64,000 nt of DNA from LMUY01 sp965199165. Its GTDB lineage: Bacteria; Pseudomonadota; Alphaproteobacteria; Acetobacterales; Acetobacteraceae. Every line of letters starts with the position of its first letter. Within the stretch, counting starts at the first letter, position 1. Under the pieces are notes generated by a model. It did no database searches. It was given only the letters and a program-made list of their open reading frames with translations, and was not told the DNA's origin. Below, piece by piece: positions 26,101 through 33,212 of the stretch. The position numbers were made by a program, and so were the translations under genes. The stretch is taken from the NCBI GenBank assembly GCA_965199165.1, contig OZ240681.1, forward strand, positions 2,170,001 through 2,234,000, read 5' to 3'.

Positions 26101-26995
26101 CGATCTCGCCGCTGGGCCACGAGTAGGTGAGTACCGAGCGCTCGGGCTTGGTCTGCGACATCCGCCGGAGTGCAGCGAGCCGGCGGCCCGGCGGCAGCGC
26201 CGCGCTGATCTCCGCCTCGTACTCCACCCGGTTTTCCTGGCTGATCTGCCCGGCCCGGACCCGGAACAGCCCGAGCGGCCGGTCGGCCTGGAAGAAGCGG
26301 AACTTCTGCGCCATGCAGCGCCACAGGTTCCAGTCACCGGCGTAACGGTAATTCCGGAACTCGTGGGCGATGTCGATGCTGCGCCAGACGCGGCTGCGGA
26401 AGAACACCCCCTCCTGCTGCAGGAAGCTCCAGTGCTGGCCCTCGCACAGGCCCTCCTTGAGGATCGCCGATGCGAGCGGACGTGACTCGCTGGCGATCAC
26501 CACCTCGTCCTTCAGCACGCCGGAGGTGCCGCCGATCCACTTGATGTGCCGCTGGCTCGGCGTGGCGTCGATCCCGGCTAGGAGCGCGCAGGTGCCCGGC
26601 AGCAGCAGGTCGTCGGCATTGATCCAGCCGAGCCAGTCGTCCTCGGCCGCCGGGTGCGTGGCGAAGCCCTTGGCGATGGCATCGTACAGCCCGGCATCCT
26701 TGCCGCTGGAGAAGGTGAACTTGATCGAGCGACAAAAGCACGGAAACAGTTCATCGGCGACTTTTTTCTGCCAAGCCTCCAGGATAGAGACGGTCTTGTC
26801 CGTCGAACCGCCATCCTGGACATGGTAGACCAAATCGAAGTCGCCAGCCTGCGTAACGACACTGACAATCGTCCGGTCTATGGTTTCCGCTGCATTGTAA
26901 GATGGGGTCACGACCATGATCGTCGTCTTCAAACGATTAAACTCCTGACCCACGCCTGCAGCGAAGCCTGTATCGTGCAGTCCAAACTGTACCAT
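23180..26995 (-). CDS. Giant multidomain glycosyltransferase: GT2 + GT47/exostosin-like + GT10-like + C-terminal beta-sandwich
   Basis: This 1271-residue protein has several domains. A GT2 domain at about 27-260 contains IMVVTPSYNAAETIDRTI, HVQDGGSTDKTVS and WINADDLLLPG. An exostosin/GT47-like domain at about 340-640 contains SFPWATLIDH, GRSDWHYDRI and FALCPSGSGPNSIRLWEAIG. A GT10 fucosyltransferase-like domain at about 655-985 contains FAVISEEPLWDTIW and SALENTHQTHYVTEKMFDAF. A 135-residue Ala/Pro/Lys linker (about 1002-1138) leads to a C-terminal beta-sandwich at about 1140-1271. The first 26 residues may be non-coding, since the GT2 motif begins at M27. Probably it adds several sugars to one glycan. 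It is cytosolic, with no membrane span seen. Confidence 0.85.
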   Translation of the reverse strand: MVQFGLHDTGFAAGVGQEFNRLKTTIMVVTPSYNAAETIDRTIVSVVTQAGDFDLVYHVQDGGSTDKTVSILEAWQKKVADELFPCFCRSIKFTFSSGKDAGLYDAIAKGFATHPAAEDDWLGWINADDLLLPGTCALLAGIDATPSQRHIKWIGGTSGVLKDEVVIASESRPLASAILKEGLCEGQHWSFLQQEGVFFRSRVWRSIDIAHEFRNYRYAGDWNLWRCMAQKFRFFQADRPLGLFRVRAGQISQENRVEYEAEISAALPPGRRLAALRRMSQTKPERSVLTYSWPSGEIGFRVEDLCADAATWLERRIGPRHEGDWQFPAVTERRAAEEVWASFPATSDTVYFSFPWATLIDHIHNRVDTSRLMKALKDAAARRRPATRVMTVCQHVRMMAYRELFEIAGVTDIYWSHATKGNKIWPGLRAITLHPFPLFPVQVPDAVAFTNDERRPLLYTFVGAAANTWYLSQARSIIIDELSNDPRGVVIGRSDWHYDRIVYDHQVRKTEASIDNLVNKDASAEFRALLCDSTFALCPSGSGPNSIRLWEAIGAGSIPVILADTYAPPGDPALWKQAVVFCAEDMEAIRALPDELEAIAKDPAQLAAKRQGLRQLWSLYGPSNFINDLRVDMFAHASAALAGRNDDKPKGEPKRRLKVGFIGRHAHRTPLSYNAYRPFFRNHVDVVRDLEQADIILSGFDIDFRENIEELGRIKAKRPAVKFAVISEEPLWDTIWAVGFQDKMVRIQEKGVSLDYAALNHFTSDIFKFRDIPYFLTTQDTYAARYNYYISRNAKLTPDEILQHWRTVPVPAAFYCEKRTDPRYAKKLPEASAIGLSIYRSEVAAAVGLAGTVRVGQGWSERVKRQALADWHLDKLTALDRQAFVVSALENTHQTHYVTEKMFDAFCVQGLPLYYAAKDHAIHRILKGGFVNLFGKTAAEAASMVAQLKPTSELATAWCATQQNLAGLFSDPSLLACERQRVADSVADALGKVVDGSWADASVQAPVATKQAAPVPGSAPADVQPAAIGKAPVGQAATTAPAGPPAAAAPAAAAAKQAMTPAASAPKPAPANLRPAAAQVAPAAPVGKAPAAAKQAAAPTRAASAAKPEAVAPPPLPKGNPAPPSLPARSHAAPGAKQARIVWDDCWGIGAAEGPFPHWRIPRPVRWVVDRSTTLKFTSSDRGRVSLCFRYRCDLADQVARVSVNGRSAKDVKFPQAWEFTDIDFPLDFAEGENTVKLEFSSAVQETSGNRRQLVLLLEDARAVFLVSEPA

Positions 26996-27157
26996 GGGGA
27001 TTTCTCGACAAGCAACCTCCGAGTCGAGGGAACTGGATGTCGGCCGCTTCTATCCCCTCGATTGACGCCCGGCTCCCATCGCCAGCATTTCGCTTAGCGC
27101 GGCAACTGTTAAGAATCAGAATAAATGAAACACCGCCACGCGCGCACAACCTGTCCC

Positions 27158-27225
27158 ATTCGTCCGGAAAGTCGCTGTGGCCGTTGGATGACCGGAACAG
27201 TAGACTTTCTGGACAGACACTGAAG
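27158..27225. repeat. Dispersed palindromic repeat, compact copy
   Basis: This element of about 68 bp has inverted ends GTCCGGAAAGTC and GACTTTCTGGAC around TGGATGACCGGAACAG. It matches the copy at 50109-50180 in the same orientation. It sits in the 350-bp gap between the giant glycosyltransferase and the GntR gene, at the left border of the catabolic island. The rest of the gap holds no gene; an A/T-richer patch near 27110-27130 upstream of the glycosyltransferase could contain its promoter. Confidence 0.7.
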
Positions 27226-27347
27226 ACCGGCGTGCCGGATGGCCAGCACCTCGATCGGACGGAGCTCGGTGCCGGCAGGCCGATCGAACGGCAATGGCCA
27301 CGGGGTGCAGCATGGGAGGCAACTGAAGATCGCCGATGCCGCTGGCC

Positions 27348-27998
27348 TCACCCGCGCGTGCGAACCGCCTTGCGCATCACGTCATGCGCCGCATGAACGT
27401 GGCTGCGCATGACGGAGCCGGCCCAGTCCGGGTCGCGCGCGCGAAAGGCGGCCACCAACTCGCGGTGGTGGCTTGCGCTCCGCAGCAGCTCCTCGTCCGA
27501 GTAGTAGGACAGGGTACGCATCACCAATGGCATCTCGATCACGGTGCCGATCATCGCTGACAGCCGCCGGCTGTGGGTGGCGCCCACGATCTCCCCGTGC
27601 AGCGCGCTGTTGGCAGCGGCGAACCGCTCAAGGAAGCCCGGCGTGCGGGCGGTGGCCTCCGCGCTGGTTTCCGCCGCCAGCTCCGCCACGCGGTCCACCT
27701 GTGCCGCAGTCATGGTTGCGGCTGCCAACCTCGCAGCGAAGCTTTCCAGGACGGCGCGCAGCCCGAACACCTCGTCCAGGTCGTCCGCTGTCCACCCGGT
27801 GACGTAGGCGCCGTAGTTGGTGCGGAAGTCGACCAGGCCTTCGGAGTGGAGGCGGCGCAGCGCCTCGCGCACGGGCGTGCGCGACAGCCCGGCGGCCGCG
27901 GCCAGTTCCTCGCTGCGCAGGTGGTCGCCGCTCCGGTAGCGGCCCGCGATGATGCTGTCCCGGATCAGCGCATACGCGCGTTCGACCGCGTCGCGCAT
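27348..27998 (-). CDS. GntR-family regulator, FadR/FCD subgroup
   Basis: This 216-residue protein has an N-terminal winged helix (LIRDSIIAGRYRSGDHLRSE, AGLSRTPVREALRRLHSEG). A helical FCD ligand domain follows, with the histidine-bearing segments HGEIVGATHSRRLSAMIG, ASHHRELVAAFRARD and RSHVHAAHD that usually hold a metal ion and a carboxylate effector. It is the last gene of the hyuA-hyuB-gntR unit, 14 bp after the hyuB stop, so it probably regulates the divergent catabolic operons, including itself. Likely operators are the CAGTGCAT repeats between 31984 and 32106 (inference). Confidence 0.92.
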   Translation of the reverse strand: MRDAVERAYALIRDSIIAGRYRSGDHLRSEELAAAAGLSRTPVREALRRLHSEGLVDFRTNYGAYVTGWTADDLDEVFGLRAVLESFAARLAAATMTAAQVDRVAELAAETSAEATARTPGFLERFAAANSALHGEIVGATHSRRLSAMIGTVIEMPLVMRTLSYYSDEELLRSASHHRELVAAFRARDPDWAGSVMRSHVHAAHDVMRKAVRTRG

Positions 27999-28012
27999 GG
28001 AGGCGGCGGCGC

Positions 28013-29908
28013 TCAGCCGACCGGTGTTGGCGCCGGCAGTCCTGTCTCGGCGAGGCTCGTGCGGCGCAGCGCGTCCAGGCCGGGGCCGAAATCGAACACG
28101 CCGGGTGCCGGCCGCGTCTCCCGCAGATGCGCGCGCAGCGTATCCGTTGCCGCCACGTCCACCTCGCCGGCCGGCGACAGCACCACGCCGTATGCTCCGG
28201 CACCCTCCGGCGTGACCAGGCCCGCACGGACGTCCCGCGCCACGCAGCCGGGCTCGCGGGACAGCGGGTCACCCCAGCCTCCCCCGCCCCAGGTGACGAA
28301 GTGCAGCACGTCGCCCGGCGACACGGACACCCGGTCGCATTTGGACGGCAGCACGGCCTGTGTCCCGTCCGCGCGGCGCAGCAGCTTGCGGCTGCGGGCG
28401 CCCGGCCGGCCGCCGTTCACGCCCCAGGGCGAGGTGAACCAGCGGTCGTCGTGGATGGAGATCTCGCCGGGCTCAAGGAAGGCGTAGACCGTTTCCACGC
28501 CGTTGCCGCCGCGGAACCGCCCGGCGCCCCCGGAATCCGCCACGGTGGTGTAGCGCTCGATGCGGAGCGGGAAATAGGCCTCCAGGAACTCGTTGGGCAC
28601 GTTGGTGAAGGAGGGCCACAGCGAGTGCCCGTCCGGCCCGTCGCCGAACGGACGGCCGGGGATGCCGCCGAAGCCGATCTGGAACAGCTGGAACCACTCG
28701 CCATCCGCGCGGCGCCGACCGGAATACATCAGGTGCGGCGAGGACGAGAATCCGGCCGCGCACAGGAACTCCGGCTGCCGTTGGCCGAGCAGCCCGCCCA
28801 GCACGTCGAACACCCGGCCCAGCGCGTGGGTGCGGCACGACAGCGCCGCCGGGAAGCGCGGCCGGAGCAGGGAGCCCTCCGGGATATGCACCTCGACCAG
28901 GTCGTAGAACCCGTCGTTGAACAGGATCTGCGGGTCGAAGACCATGATCATGTAGATGCCGAAGAACATCTTGAACATGTTCTCGTTCAGCAGGAAATTG
29001 ATGGATGACGGCGATTGCGGGGATGTGCCCACCCAGTCCAGGATCACCCGCTCGCCTTCACGCCGCATGGAGCAGGCGAGCTTCCACGGCCCGGCGCCGC
29101 GGCCATCGTCGCAGATGTAGTCCTCGAAGTGCAGCGTCTCCTCGGGCACCGCCCGCTGGATCAGCTGGGCCATGGCCCGGCGGTTGCGCTCCAGCGCCGC
29201 ATCCAGCGCGGCAACGTAGGTGTCCACGCCGAACCGGTCGCACATGGCCACCACCCGGCGCTCGGCGGTGCGGCAGGCGGCCAGGATGGCGTGGAAGTCG
29301 GCGCGGTTCCAACTCGGCAAGCGGCTCTGGTTCACCGCCATGTCCAGCACGTCCGCTTGCAGCACGCCCCCGCGCACCACCTTCACCGGCGGGATCGCCA
29401 GGCCCTCCTCGTAGATGGTGACCGCGTCCGTGGGCAGGCTGCCCGGCACCTTGCCGCCCACGTCGGTCATGTGCCCGAACATCGCGGCCCAGCCGACCAG
29501 GCGCACGGCCCCTGGCTCGCTCTTTGAAGCCCCATGATAGATGGGCAGCAGCACCAGCCAGTCGTTCAGGTGGCTGATGGCGCCGGCGCAGCTGTAGGGG
29601 TCGGACAGGAGGAACACGTCGCCGGGCTCCACCGTGCCGTGGAAGGTGCGCAGGAAGCCGTCGATGAAGCTGCCGAACTGGCCCACCACCATCCGGCCCC
29701 GGCGGTCGGCGATCAGCGGGAACTCGTCGTGCTGCTCGCGGATGCCGGGCGACATGGCGGTGCGGAACAGCACGGCGTCCATCTCGTGGCGGGCGTTGCG
29801 GAGGGCGCTCTCGATGATGTCGAGCGTGATCGGGTCCACCGTGACCGGGGCGAAGGGCGTGCTGTCGGTCTCGACGGTGGTTGCAGGGCCGGAGCGGGCG
29901 GCTGTCAT
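28013..29908 (-). CDS. hyuB: Hydantoinase B/oxoprolinase-family subunit
   Basis: This 631-residue HyuB-family protein begins its conserved core with VDPITLDIIESALRNARHEM and contains FRTAMSPGIREQHDEFPL, SDPYSCAGAISHLNDW, AMFGHMTDVGGKVPGS and the Gly-rich end DRVSVSPGDVLHFVTWGGG. With HyuA it forms an ATP-dependent enzyme of the hydantoinase/oxoprolinase/acetone-carboxylase superfamily. Members open lactam or imide rings or carboxylate ketones; substrate cannot be read from sequence. ATG at 29908 overlaps the hyuA stop (ATGA). The stop is 14 bp from the GntR start. Confidence 0.9.
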   Translation of the reverse strand: MTAARSGPATTVETDSTPFAPVTVDPITLDIIESALRNARHEMDAVLFRTAMSPGIREQHDEFPLIADRRGRMVVGQFGSFIDGFLRTFHGTVEPGDVFLLSDPYSCAGAISHLNDWLVLLPIYHGASKSEPGAVRLVGWAAMFGHMTDVGGKVPGSLPTDAVTIYEEGLAIPPVKVVRGGVLQADVLDMAVNQSRLPSWNRADFHAILAACRTAERRVVAMCDRFGVDTYVAALDAALERNRRAMAQLIQRAVPEETLHFEDYICDDGRGAGPWKLACSMRREGERVILDWVGTSPQSPSSINFLLNENMFKMFFGIYMIMVFDPQILFNDGFYDLVEVHIPEGSLLRPRFPAALSCRTHALGRVFDVLGGLLGQRQPEFLCAAGFSSSPHLMYSGRRRADGEWFQLFQIGFGGIPGRPFGDGPDGHSLWPSFTNVPNEFLEAYFPLRIERYTTVADSGGAGRFRGGNGVETVYAFLEPGEISIHDDRWFTSPWGVNGGRPGARSRKLLRRADGTQAVLPSKCDRVSVSPGDVLHFVTWGGGGWGDPLSREPGCVARDVRAGLVTPEGAGAYGVVLSPAGEVDVAATDTLRAHLRETRPAPGVFDFGPGLDALRRTSLAETGLPAPTPVG

Positions 29909-31953
29909 GGGTGGTTCTCCGGGCGTAGGAGCAGGGCACCGCTTTCGTGCACGTCCGCCGCGTGGCCGGGGAGGATCAGCGTGGTGCTGTCCATCTCCGT
30001 GACGATGGCGGGGCCGGACACGCGCATCCCGGCCAGCAGGTGCGCGCGGTCGTAGATCACGCCATCCATGGCGGCGCGCTCGACCCACACGGTCGTCGTC
30101 CGCAGGGCGGCCGGCGCCGGGTCCGGTCCGCCGCGGGGAAGGCGCGGCACCTCCACCTGGGCGGCCGGGCCCTGCACGGTGGCGCGCAGGTTGACCACCT
30201 CCCGCTCCGTGTCCAGGGTGAAGGTGAACAGGCGCTCGTGCACCGCATCGAACCGCCGGCCAACCTCGTCGAGCGAGAAGCCGTCCAGTGCCGTCTGGAC
30301 CGGGAGCTCGAAACCTTGGCCACCGTAGCGCACGTCCACCTCGTACGACACGGCCTGCTCCGCCGCCGGCACCCCCTCGGCACCCAGCGCGGCAGCGGCC
30401 TGGCCGGCCAGCTCGCGCAGCAGGCCGGCCACCTCCGCATCCGTCGTGGCCCCGAAGCGGCGCACGAAGGTGCGGGACGCCTCGTTGCGCACCCGGGTGG
30501 TGGCGTCGCCCCAGGCGCAGAGCACGCCCGGGCTGGGCGGCACCACCACCGGCCACGAACCGAGCAGTTGGCCAAGCGCGTTGGCATGGAGCGGCCCGGC
30601 GCCGCCAAAGGCGACCAGGGCGAAGTCCCGGGGGTCATAGCCCTGCTCCACCGAAACCAGGCGCAGGGCGCCGAACATGTTCTCGTTGACGATGTCGACG
30701 ATGCCCTGCGCGGCGCTCACCGCGTCCGTGCCCAGTGCACGGGCCACCGTTTCCACGGCCGCAAGCGCGGCGGCCCGGTCGAGCTCCATCTCGCCTCCCA
30801 GCAGCGAGGACGGGAGGTAGCCGAGCACCACGTTCGCATCCGTGACCGTGGCCTCCGTGCCGCCGTGGCCATACGCCGCCGGGCCCGGCCGCGCGCCCGC
30901 GCTTTCCGGGCCGACCCGCAGCGCGCCCGTCAGCTCCGGCACGCGGGCGACGGAGCCGCCCCCGGCGCCCACCGTGCGCACGTCCAGCGAGGGCGCCCGC
31001 ACCGACACGTCGCCCACGGCGGTTTCGCGCCGCAGCCGCGGGGTTCCATCCTGCACCAGCGCCACGTCCGTGGAGGTGCCGCCCATGTCGAAGGTGAGCA
31101 GGTCGCGCAGCCCCGCCTGTCCCGCCGCCCACACCGCGCCCGCCACACCCCCGGCCGGGCCGCTCATCAGCAGGTTCACCGGCGCGGACCGGGCCGCGTC
31201 CAGGCCCATCAGTCCGCCATCCGACCGGAGCACGCGCAGCCGCGCCCGCATGTCGCGCCCGGCACACTGGTCCTCCAGGTTCCGGAGATAGCGCGACACG
31301 ACCGGGCGGACATAGGCGTTGGCGACCGTCGTGGCCGCGCGCTCGTACTCGCGCATCTCGGGCAAGATGTCGCAGGACAGGGACAGGGGCACGCCGGGTG
31401 CGGCTTCCCGGGCGAGCTCGGCGACCCGGCGCTCGTGCTGGTCGTTGGCGAACGAGTTGACCAGCGACACCGTGATCGCTTCCACCCCGGCCGCGGCCAG
31501 GCCTGCCAGTGCGGCGCGGGCGCCCGCCTCGTCCAGCGGGCGGACGACGCTCCCATCCGCGCCGATGCGCCCGGGCACCTCCGCCGTGTCCTCCAGCGCC
31601 GCCAGTTCGTCCTTGCGCTGCCACACGATCCAGCCGGCAAGCCCGCCGGGCACGAACGAGCGGGCGATGTGCAGCACCTGGCGGTAGCCTTCGGTGACCA
31701 GCAGGCCGACCCGCGCCCCCTTGCCCTCCAACACGGCGTTGGTGGCCACGGTGGTGCCGTGCATCAGCTCCGTGATGGCGTCCGGCCCGATGCCGGCCAG
31801 CCCGCACACCTTGTCGATCCCGGCCAGCACGCCCACCGACTGGTCGGCGGGCGTGCTGGCCGTCTTGGCCCGGAAGGTTCTGCCGCTCGCGGTGTCGATC
31901 AGCAGCAGGTCCGTGAAGGTGCCGCCGACATCCACGCCGAGCCGGAAGGTCAT
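29905..31953 (-). CDS. hyuA: Hydantoinase A/oxoprolinase-family ATP-binding subunit
   Basis: From ATG at 31953 this is 682 residues. It opens with the actin-like phosphate-binding strand FRLGVDVGGTFTDLLLID and contains MHGTTVATNAVLEGKGA, VLRSDGGLMGLDAAR, MSGPAGGVAGAVWA, LTFDMGGTSTDVALVQDG and FALVAFGGAGPLHANALG, all typical of HyuA. It binds ATP and activates the substrate for the HyuB partner. The 84 bp of open frame further upstream translate the tandem operator-like repeats (SRNDHRDALSRNDHRND), so that extension is rejected. Divergent from the 17.6-kb catabolic operon. Confidence 0.92.
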   Translation of the reverse strand: MTFRLGVDVGGTFTDLLLIDTASGRTFRAKTASTPADQSVGVLAGIDKVCGLAGIGPDAITELMHGTTVATNAVLEGKGARVGLLVTEGYRQVLHIARSFVPGGLAGWIVWQRKDELAALEDTAEVPGRIGADGSVVRPLDEAGARAALAGLAAAGVEAITVSLVNSFANDQHERRVAELAREAAPGVPLSLSCDILPEMREYERAATTVANAYVRPVVSRYLRNLEDQCAGRDMRARLRVLRSDGGLMGLDAARSAPVNLLMSGPAGGVAGAVWAAGQAGLRDLLTFDMGGTSTDVALVQDGTPRLRRETAVGDVSVRAPSLDVRTVGAGGGSVARVPELTGALRVGPESAGARPGPAAYGHGGTEATVTDANVVLGYLPSSLLGGEMELDRAAALAAVETVARALGTDAVSAAQGIVDIVNENMFGALRLVSVEQGYDPRDFALVAFGGAGPLHANALGQLLGSWPVVVPPSPGVLCAWGDATTRVRNEASRTFVRRFGATTDAEVAGLLRELAGQAAAALGAEGVPAAEQAVSYEVDVRYGGQGFELPVQTALDGFSLDEVGRRFDAVHERLFTFTLDTEREVVNLRATVQGPAAQVEVPRLPRGGPDPAPAALRTTTVWVERAAMDGVIYDRAHLLAGMRVSGPAIVTEMDSTTLILPGHAADVHESGALLLRPENHP

Positions 31954-31983
31954 GCGACCGCCCGCGGCGATGCTTCGATCATT

Positions 31984-32038
31984 TCGATGGTCATTGCGCG
32001 ACAGTGCATCTCGATGGTCATTGCGCGAACAGTGCATC
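31984..32038. promoter_or_regulatory. Tandem 27/28-bp direct repeat, likely operator pair
   Basis: There are two adjacent copies, TCGATGGTCATTGCGCGA then (A)CAGTGCATC, at 31984-32010 and 32011-32038, differing by one inserted A. They lie 31-85 bp upstream of hyuA in the divergent promoter. The core CAGTGCAT occurs a third time at 32093. Their position fits operators for the GntR regulator encoded in the hyu unit. Confidence 0.55.
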
Positions 32039-32092
32039 CAATGTTTGGCTTCTACAAGTCGACGGCCAATTTGGATTGCGGCCCCAGCCGTT

Positions 32093-32106
32093 CAGTGCAT
32101 ACACTG
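32093..32106. promoter_or_regulatory. Imperfect palindrome CAGTGCATACACTG, likely operator
   Basis: This is a 14-bp near-palindrome; only two positions break the symmetry. It starts with the same CAGTGCAT found twice in the neighbouring tandem repeats. It is 222 bp upstream of the GTG of the rightward operon and 140 bp upstream of hyuA, in the shared divergent region. FadR-type GntR proteins bind such short dyads. Confidence 0.5.
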
Positions 32107-32141
32107 GCCGAGGGATCACGCGGAGCGTCGATGTCGCACAC

Positions 32142-32193
32142 CTCAGTGTCGGTCCGGAAAGTCGCCGTGGCGAGTCAGAGGTGCGCTTGCGCC
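32142..32193. repeat. Dispersed palindromic repeat, half copy
   Basis: CTCAGTGTCGGTCCGGAAAG, continued by TCGCCGTGGCGAGTCAGAGG and TGCGCTTGCGC, matches the right arm of the 2162-2331 copy in reverse, including the inner GCGCTTGCGC. No clear opposite arm was found before the operon start at 32328. It lies in the leader between the operators and the first gene. The last codons before the GTG (AREAPEIAAFRRERML, stop TGA overlapping GTG) look like a gene tail, possibly a remnant. Confidence 0.55.
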
Positions 32194-32327
32194 CCGTTCG
32201 GCGGTCCGTCTCATCGCAACGGACCCGCCGCCGTCCGATCCGTTCTGCTCCCGCCGCCGCTCCCAGCGCTCCCCTTCGCGGCACGGGAGGCGCCGGAGAT
32301 CGCCGCGTTCCGTCGGGAGCGGATGCT

Positions 32328-33212
32328 GTGACCGGCTTCATCGACATCGTCTGCAACCTCTACACGCCGCGGGAGGTCGAGGAGGGTCGCACCGGGCTCG
32401 AGGGAACGTTCAAGTCGCAGGTCCGCATGGCGCCTGACGTGCGGAACGGCGTCGGCGTCGAGGACTACCTGGCCCGCATGGACCGTGCCGGCATCGCCCG
32501 CTCGCTCCTGATCGCCGTGCGGGCCGGCGACCTGCGGGTGCGCGGCTCCTTCGAGGTGCCGTACGACAGGGTCCACGAGGTCTGCTCCGCCCACCCGGCG
32601 CGCTTCTCGGGCCTGGCCGGCGTGGACCCCACGCGCGGGATGCAAGGCCTGCGCGAGCTGGAGCACGCCGTGCGCGGGCTCGGCTTCGTCGGCGCCCACC
32701 TGTACCCGCACTGGTTCGGCCTCGCGCCGGATGCGGCGCAATACTACCCCTACTACGCCAAGTGCTGCGAGCTCGACATCCCCGTGATGATGCAGGTCGG
32801 GCAGAACCTGGTCTACTCGCCCGACCGCCGCCTCCCCAGCGTGGGGCGCCCCATCTGCCTCGACCAGGTGGCGATCGACTTCCCGGAGTTGCGGTTGATC
32901 GGCATCCATCTCGGCGTGCCCTGGGTGGACGAGATGATCGCCATGGCCTGGAAGCACGAGAACGTCTTCATCGGCGGCGATGCCTATGCGCCCAAGCACT
33001 GGCCCGCCTCCTTCGTGCACTACGCGAACACCTATGGGCGCGACAAGGTGCTGTTCGGCACCGACTGGCCTGTGATCGACCCGGAGCGGGCCGTCGCGGA
33101 GGTGGCCGGGCTCGGGCTGCGGTCCGAAAGCCACGCCCGGCTGATGCGTGGCAACGCCCTGCGCGTCTTCCGCCTTCCGGACAGCACGCCGGACGGAGCG
33201 CAGGCCGCATGA
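32328..33212 (+). CDS. Amidohydrolase-2 (PF04909-type) family protein
   Basis: Starting at GTG 32328, this is 294 residues of the metal-dependent TIM-barrel amidohydrolase-2 family. That family includes decarboxylases (ACMSD, gamma-resorcylate, 3,6-dihydroxypicolinate) and hydrolases. Visible motifs are GAHLYPHWFGLAPD, LIGIHLGVPWVDEM and KVLFGTDWPVIDPE. The usual N-terminal HxH metal pair is absent; the strand reads FIDIVCNLYTP. It may therefore use fewer metal ligands or belong to a separate subgroup. It is the first gene of a tightly overlapped operon; its TGA overlaps the next ATG. Confidence 0.82.
   Translation: MTGFIDIVCNLYTPREVEEGRTGLEGTFKSQVRMAPDVRNGVGVEDYLARMDRAGIARSLLIAVRAGDLRVRGSFEVPYDRVHEVCSAHPARFSGLAGVDPTRGMQGLRELEHAVRGLGFVGAHLYPHWFGLAPDAAQYYPYYAKCCELDIPVMMQVGQNLVYSPDRRLPSVGRPICLDQVAIDFPELRLIGIHLGVPWVDEMIAMAWKHENVFIGGDAYAPKHWPASFVHYANTYGRDKVLFGTDWPVIDPERAVAEVAGLGLRSESHARLMRGNALRVFRLPDSTPDGAQAA

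Noticed and set aside
28013..30556. hyuB frame extended to 847 codons
   Set aside because: The added N-terminal part is antisense-like and overlaps hyuA in another frame; the ATGA overlap at 29905-29908 gives the natural start.
27348..31953. hyuA/hyuB as acetone or acetophenone carboxylase
   Set aside because: Not excluded. The carboxylases usually have a third or further small subunits, which are absent here, so the neutral hydantoinase/oxoprolinase name was kept.
31954..32037. Upstream extension of hyuA to an ATG at 32037
   Set aside because: The extra residues are a translation of the tandem operator-like repeats and precede the normal FRLGVDVGGTFTD start.
31984..32038. Tandem repeats as a CRISPR array
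   Set aside because: Two adjacent copies without spacers, at a promoter; no cas gene in the window.
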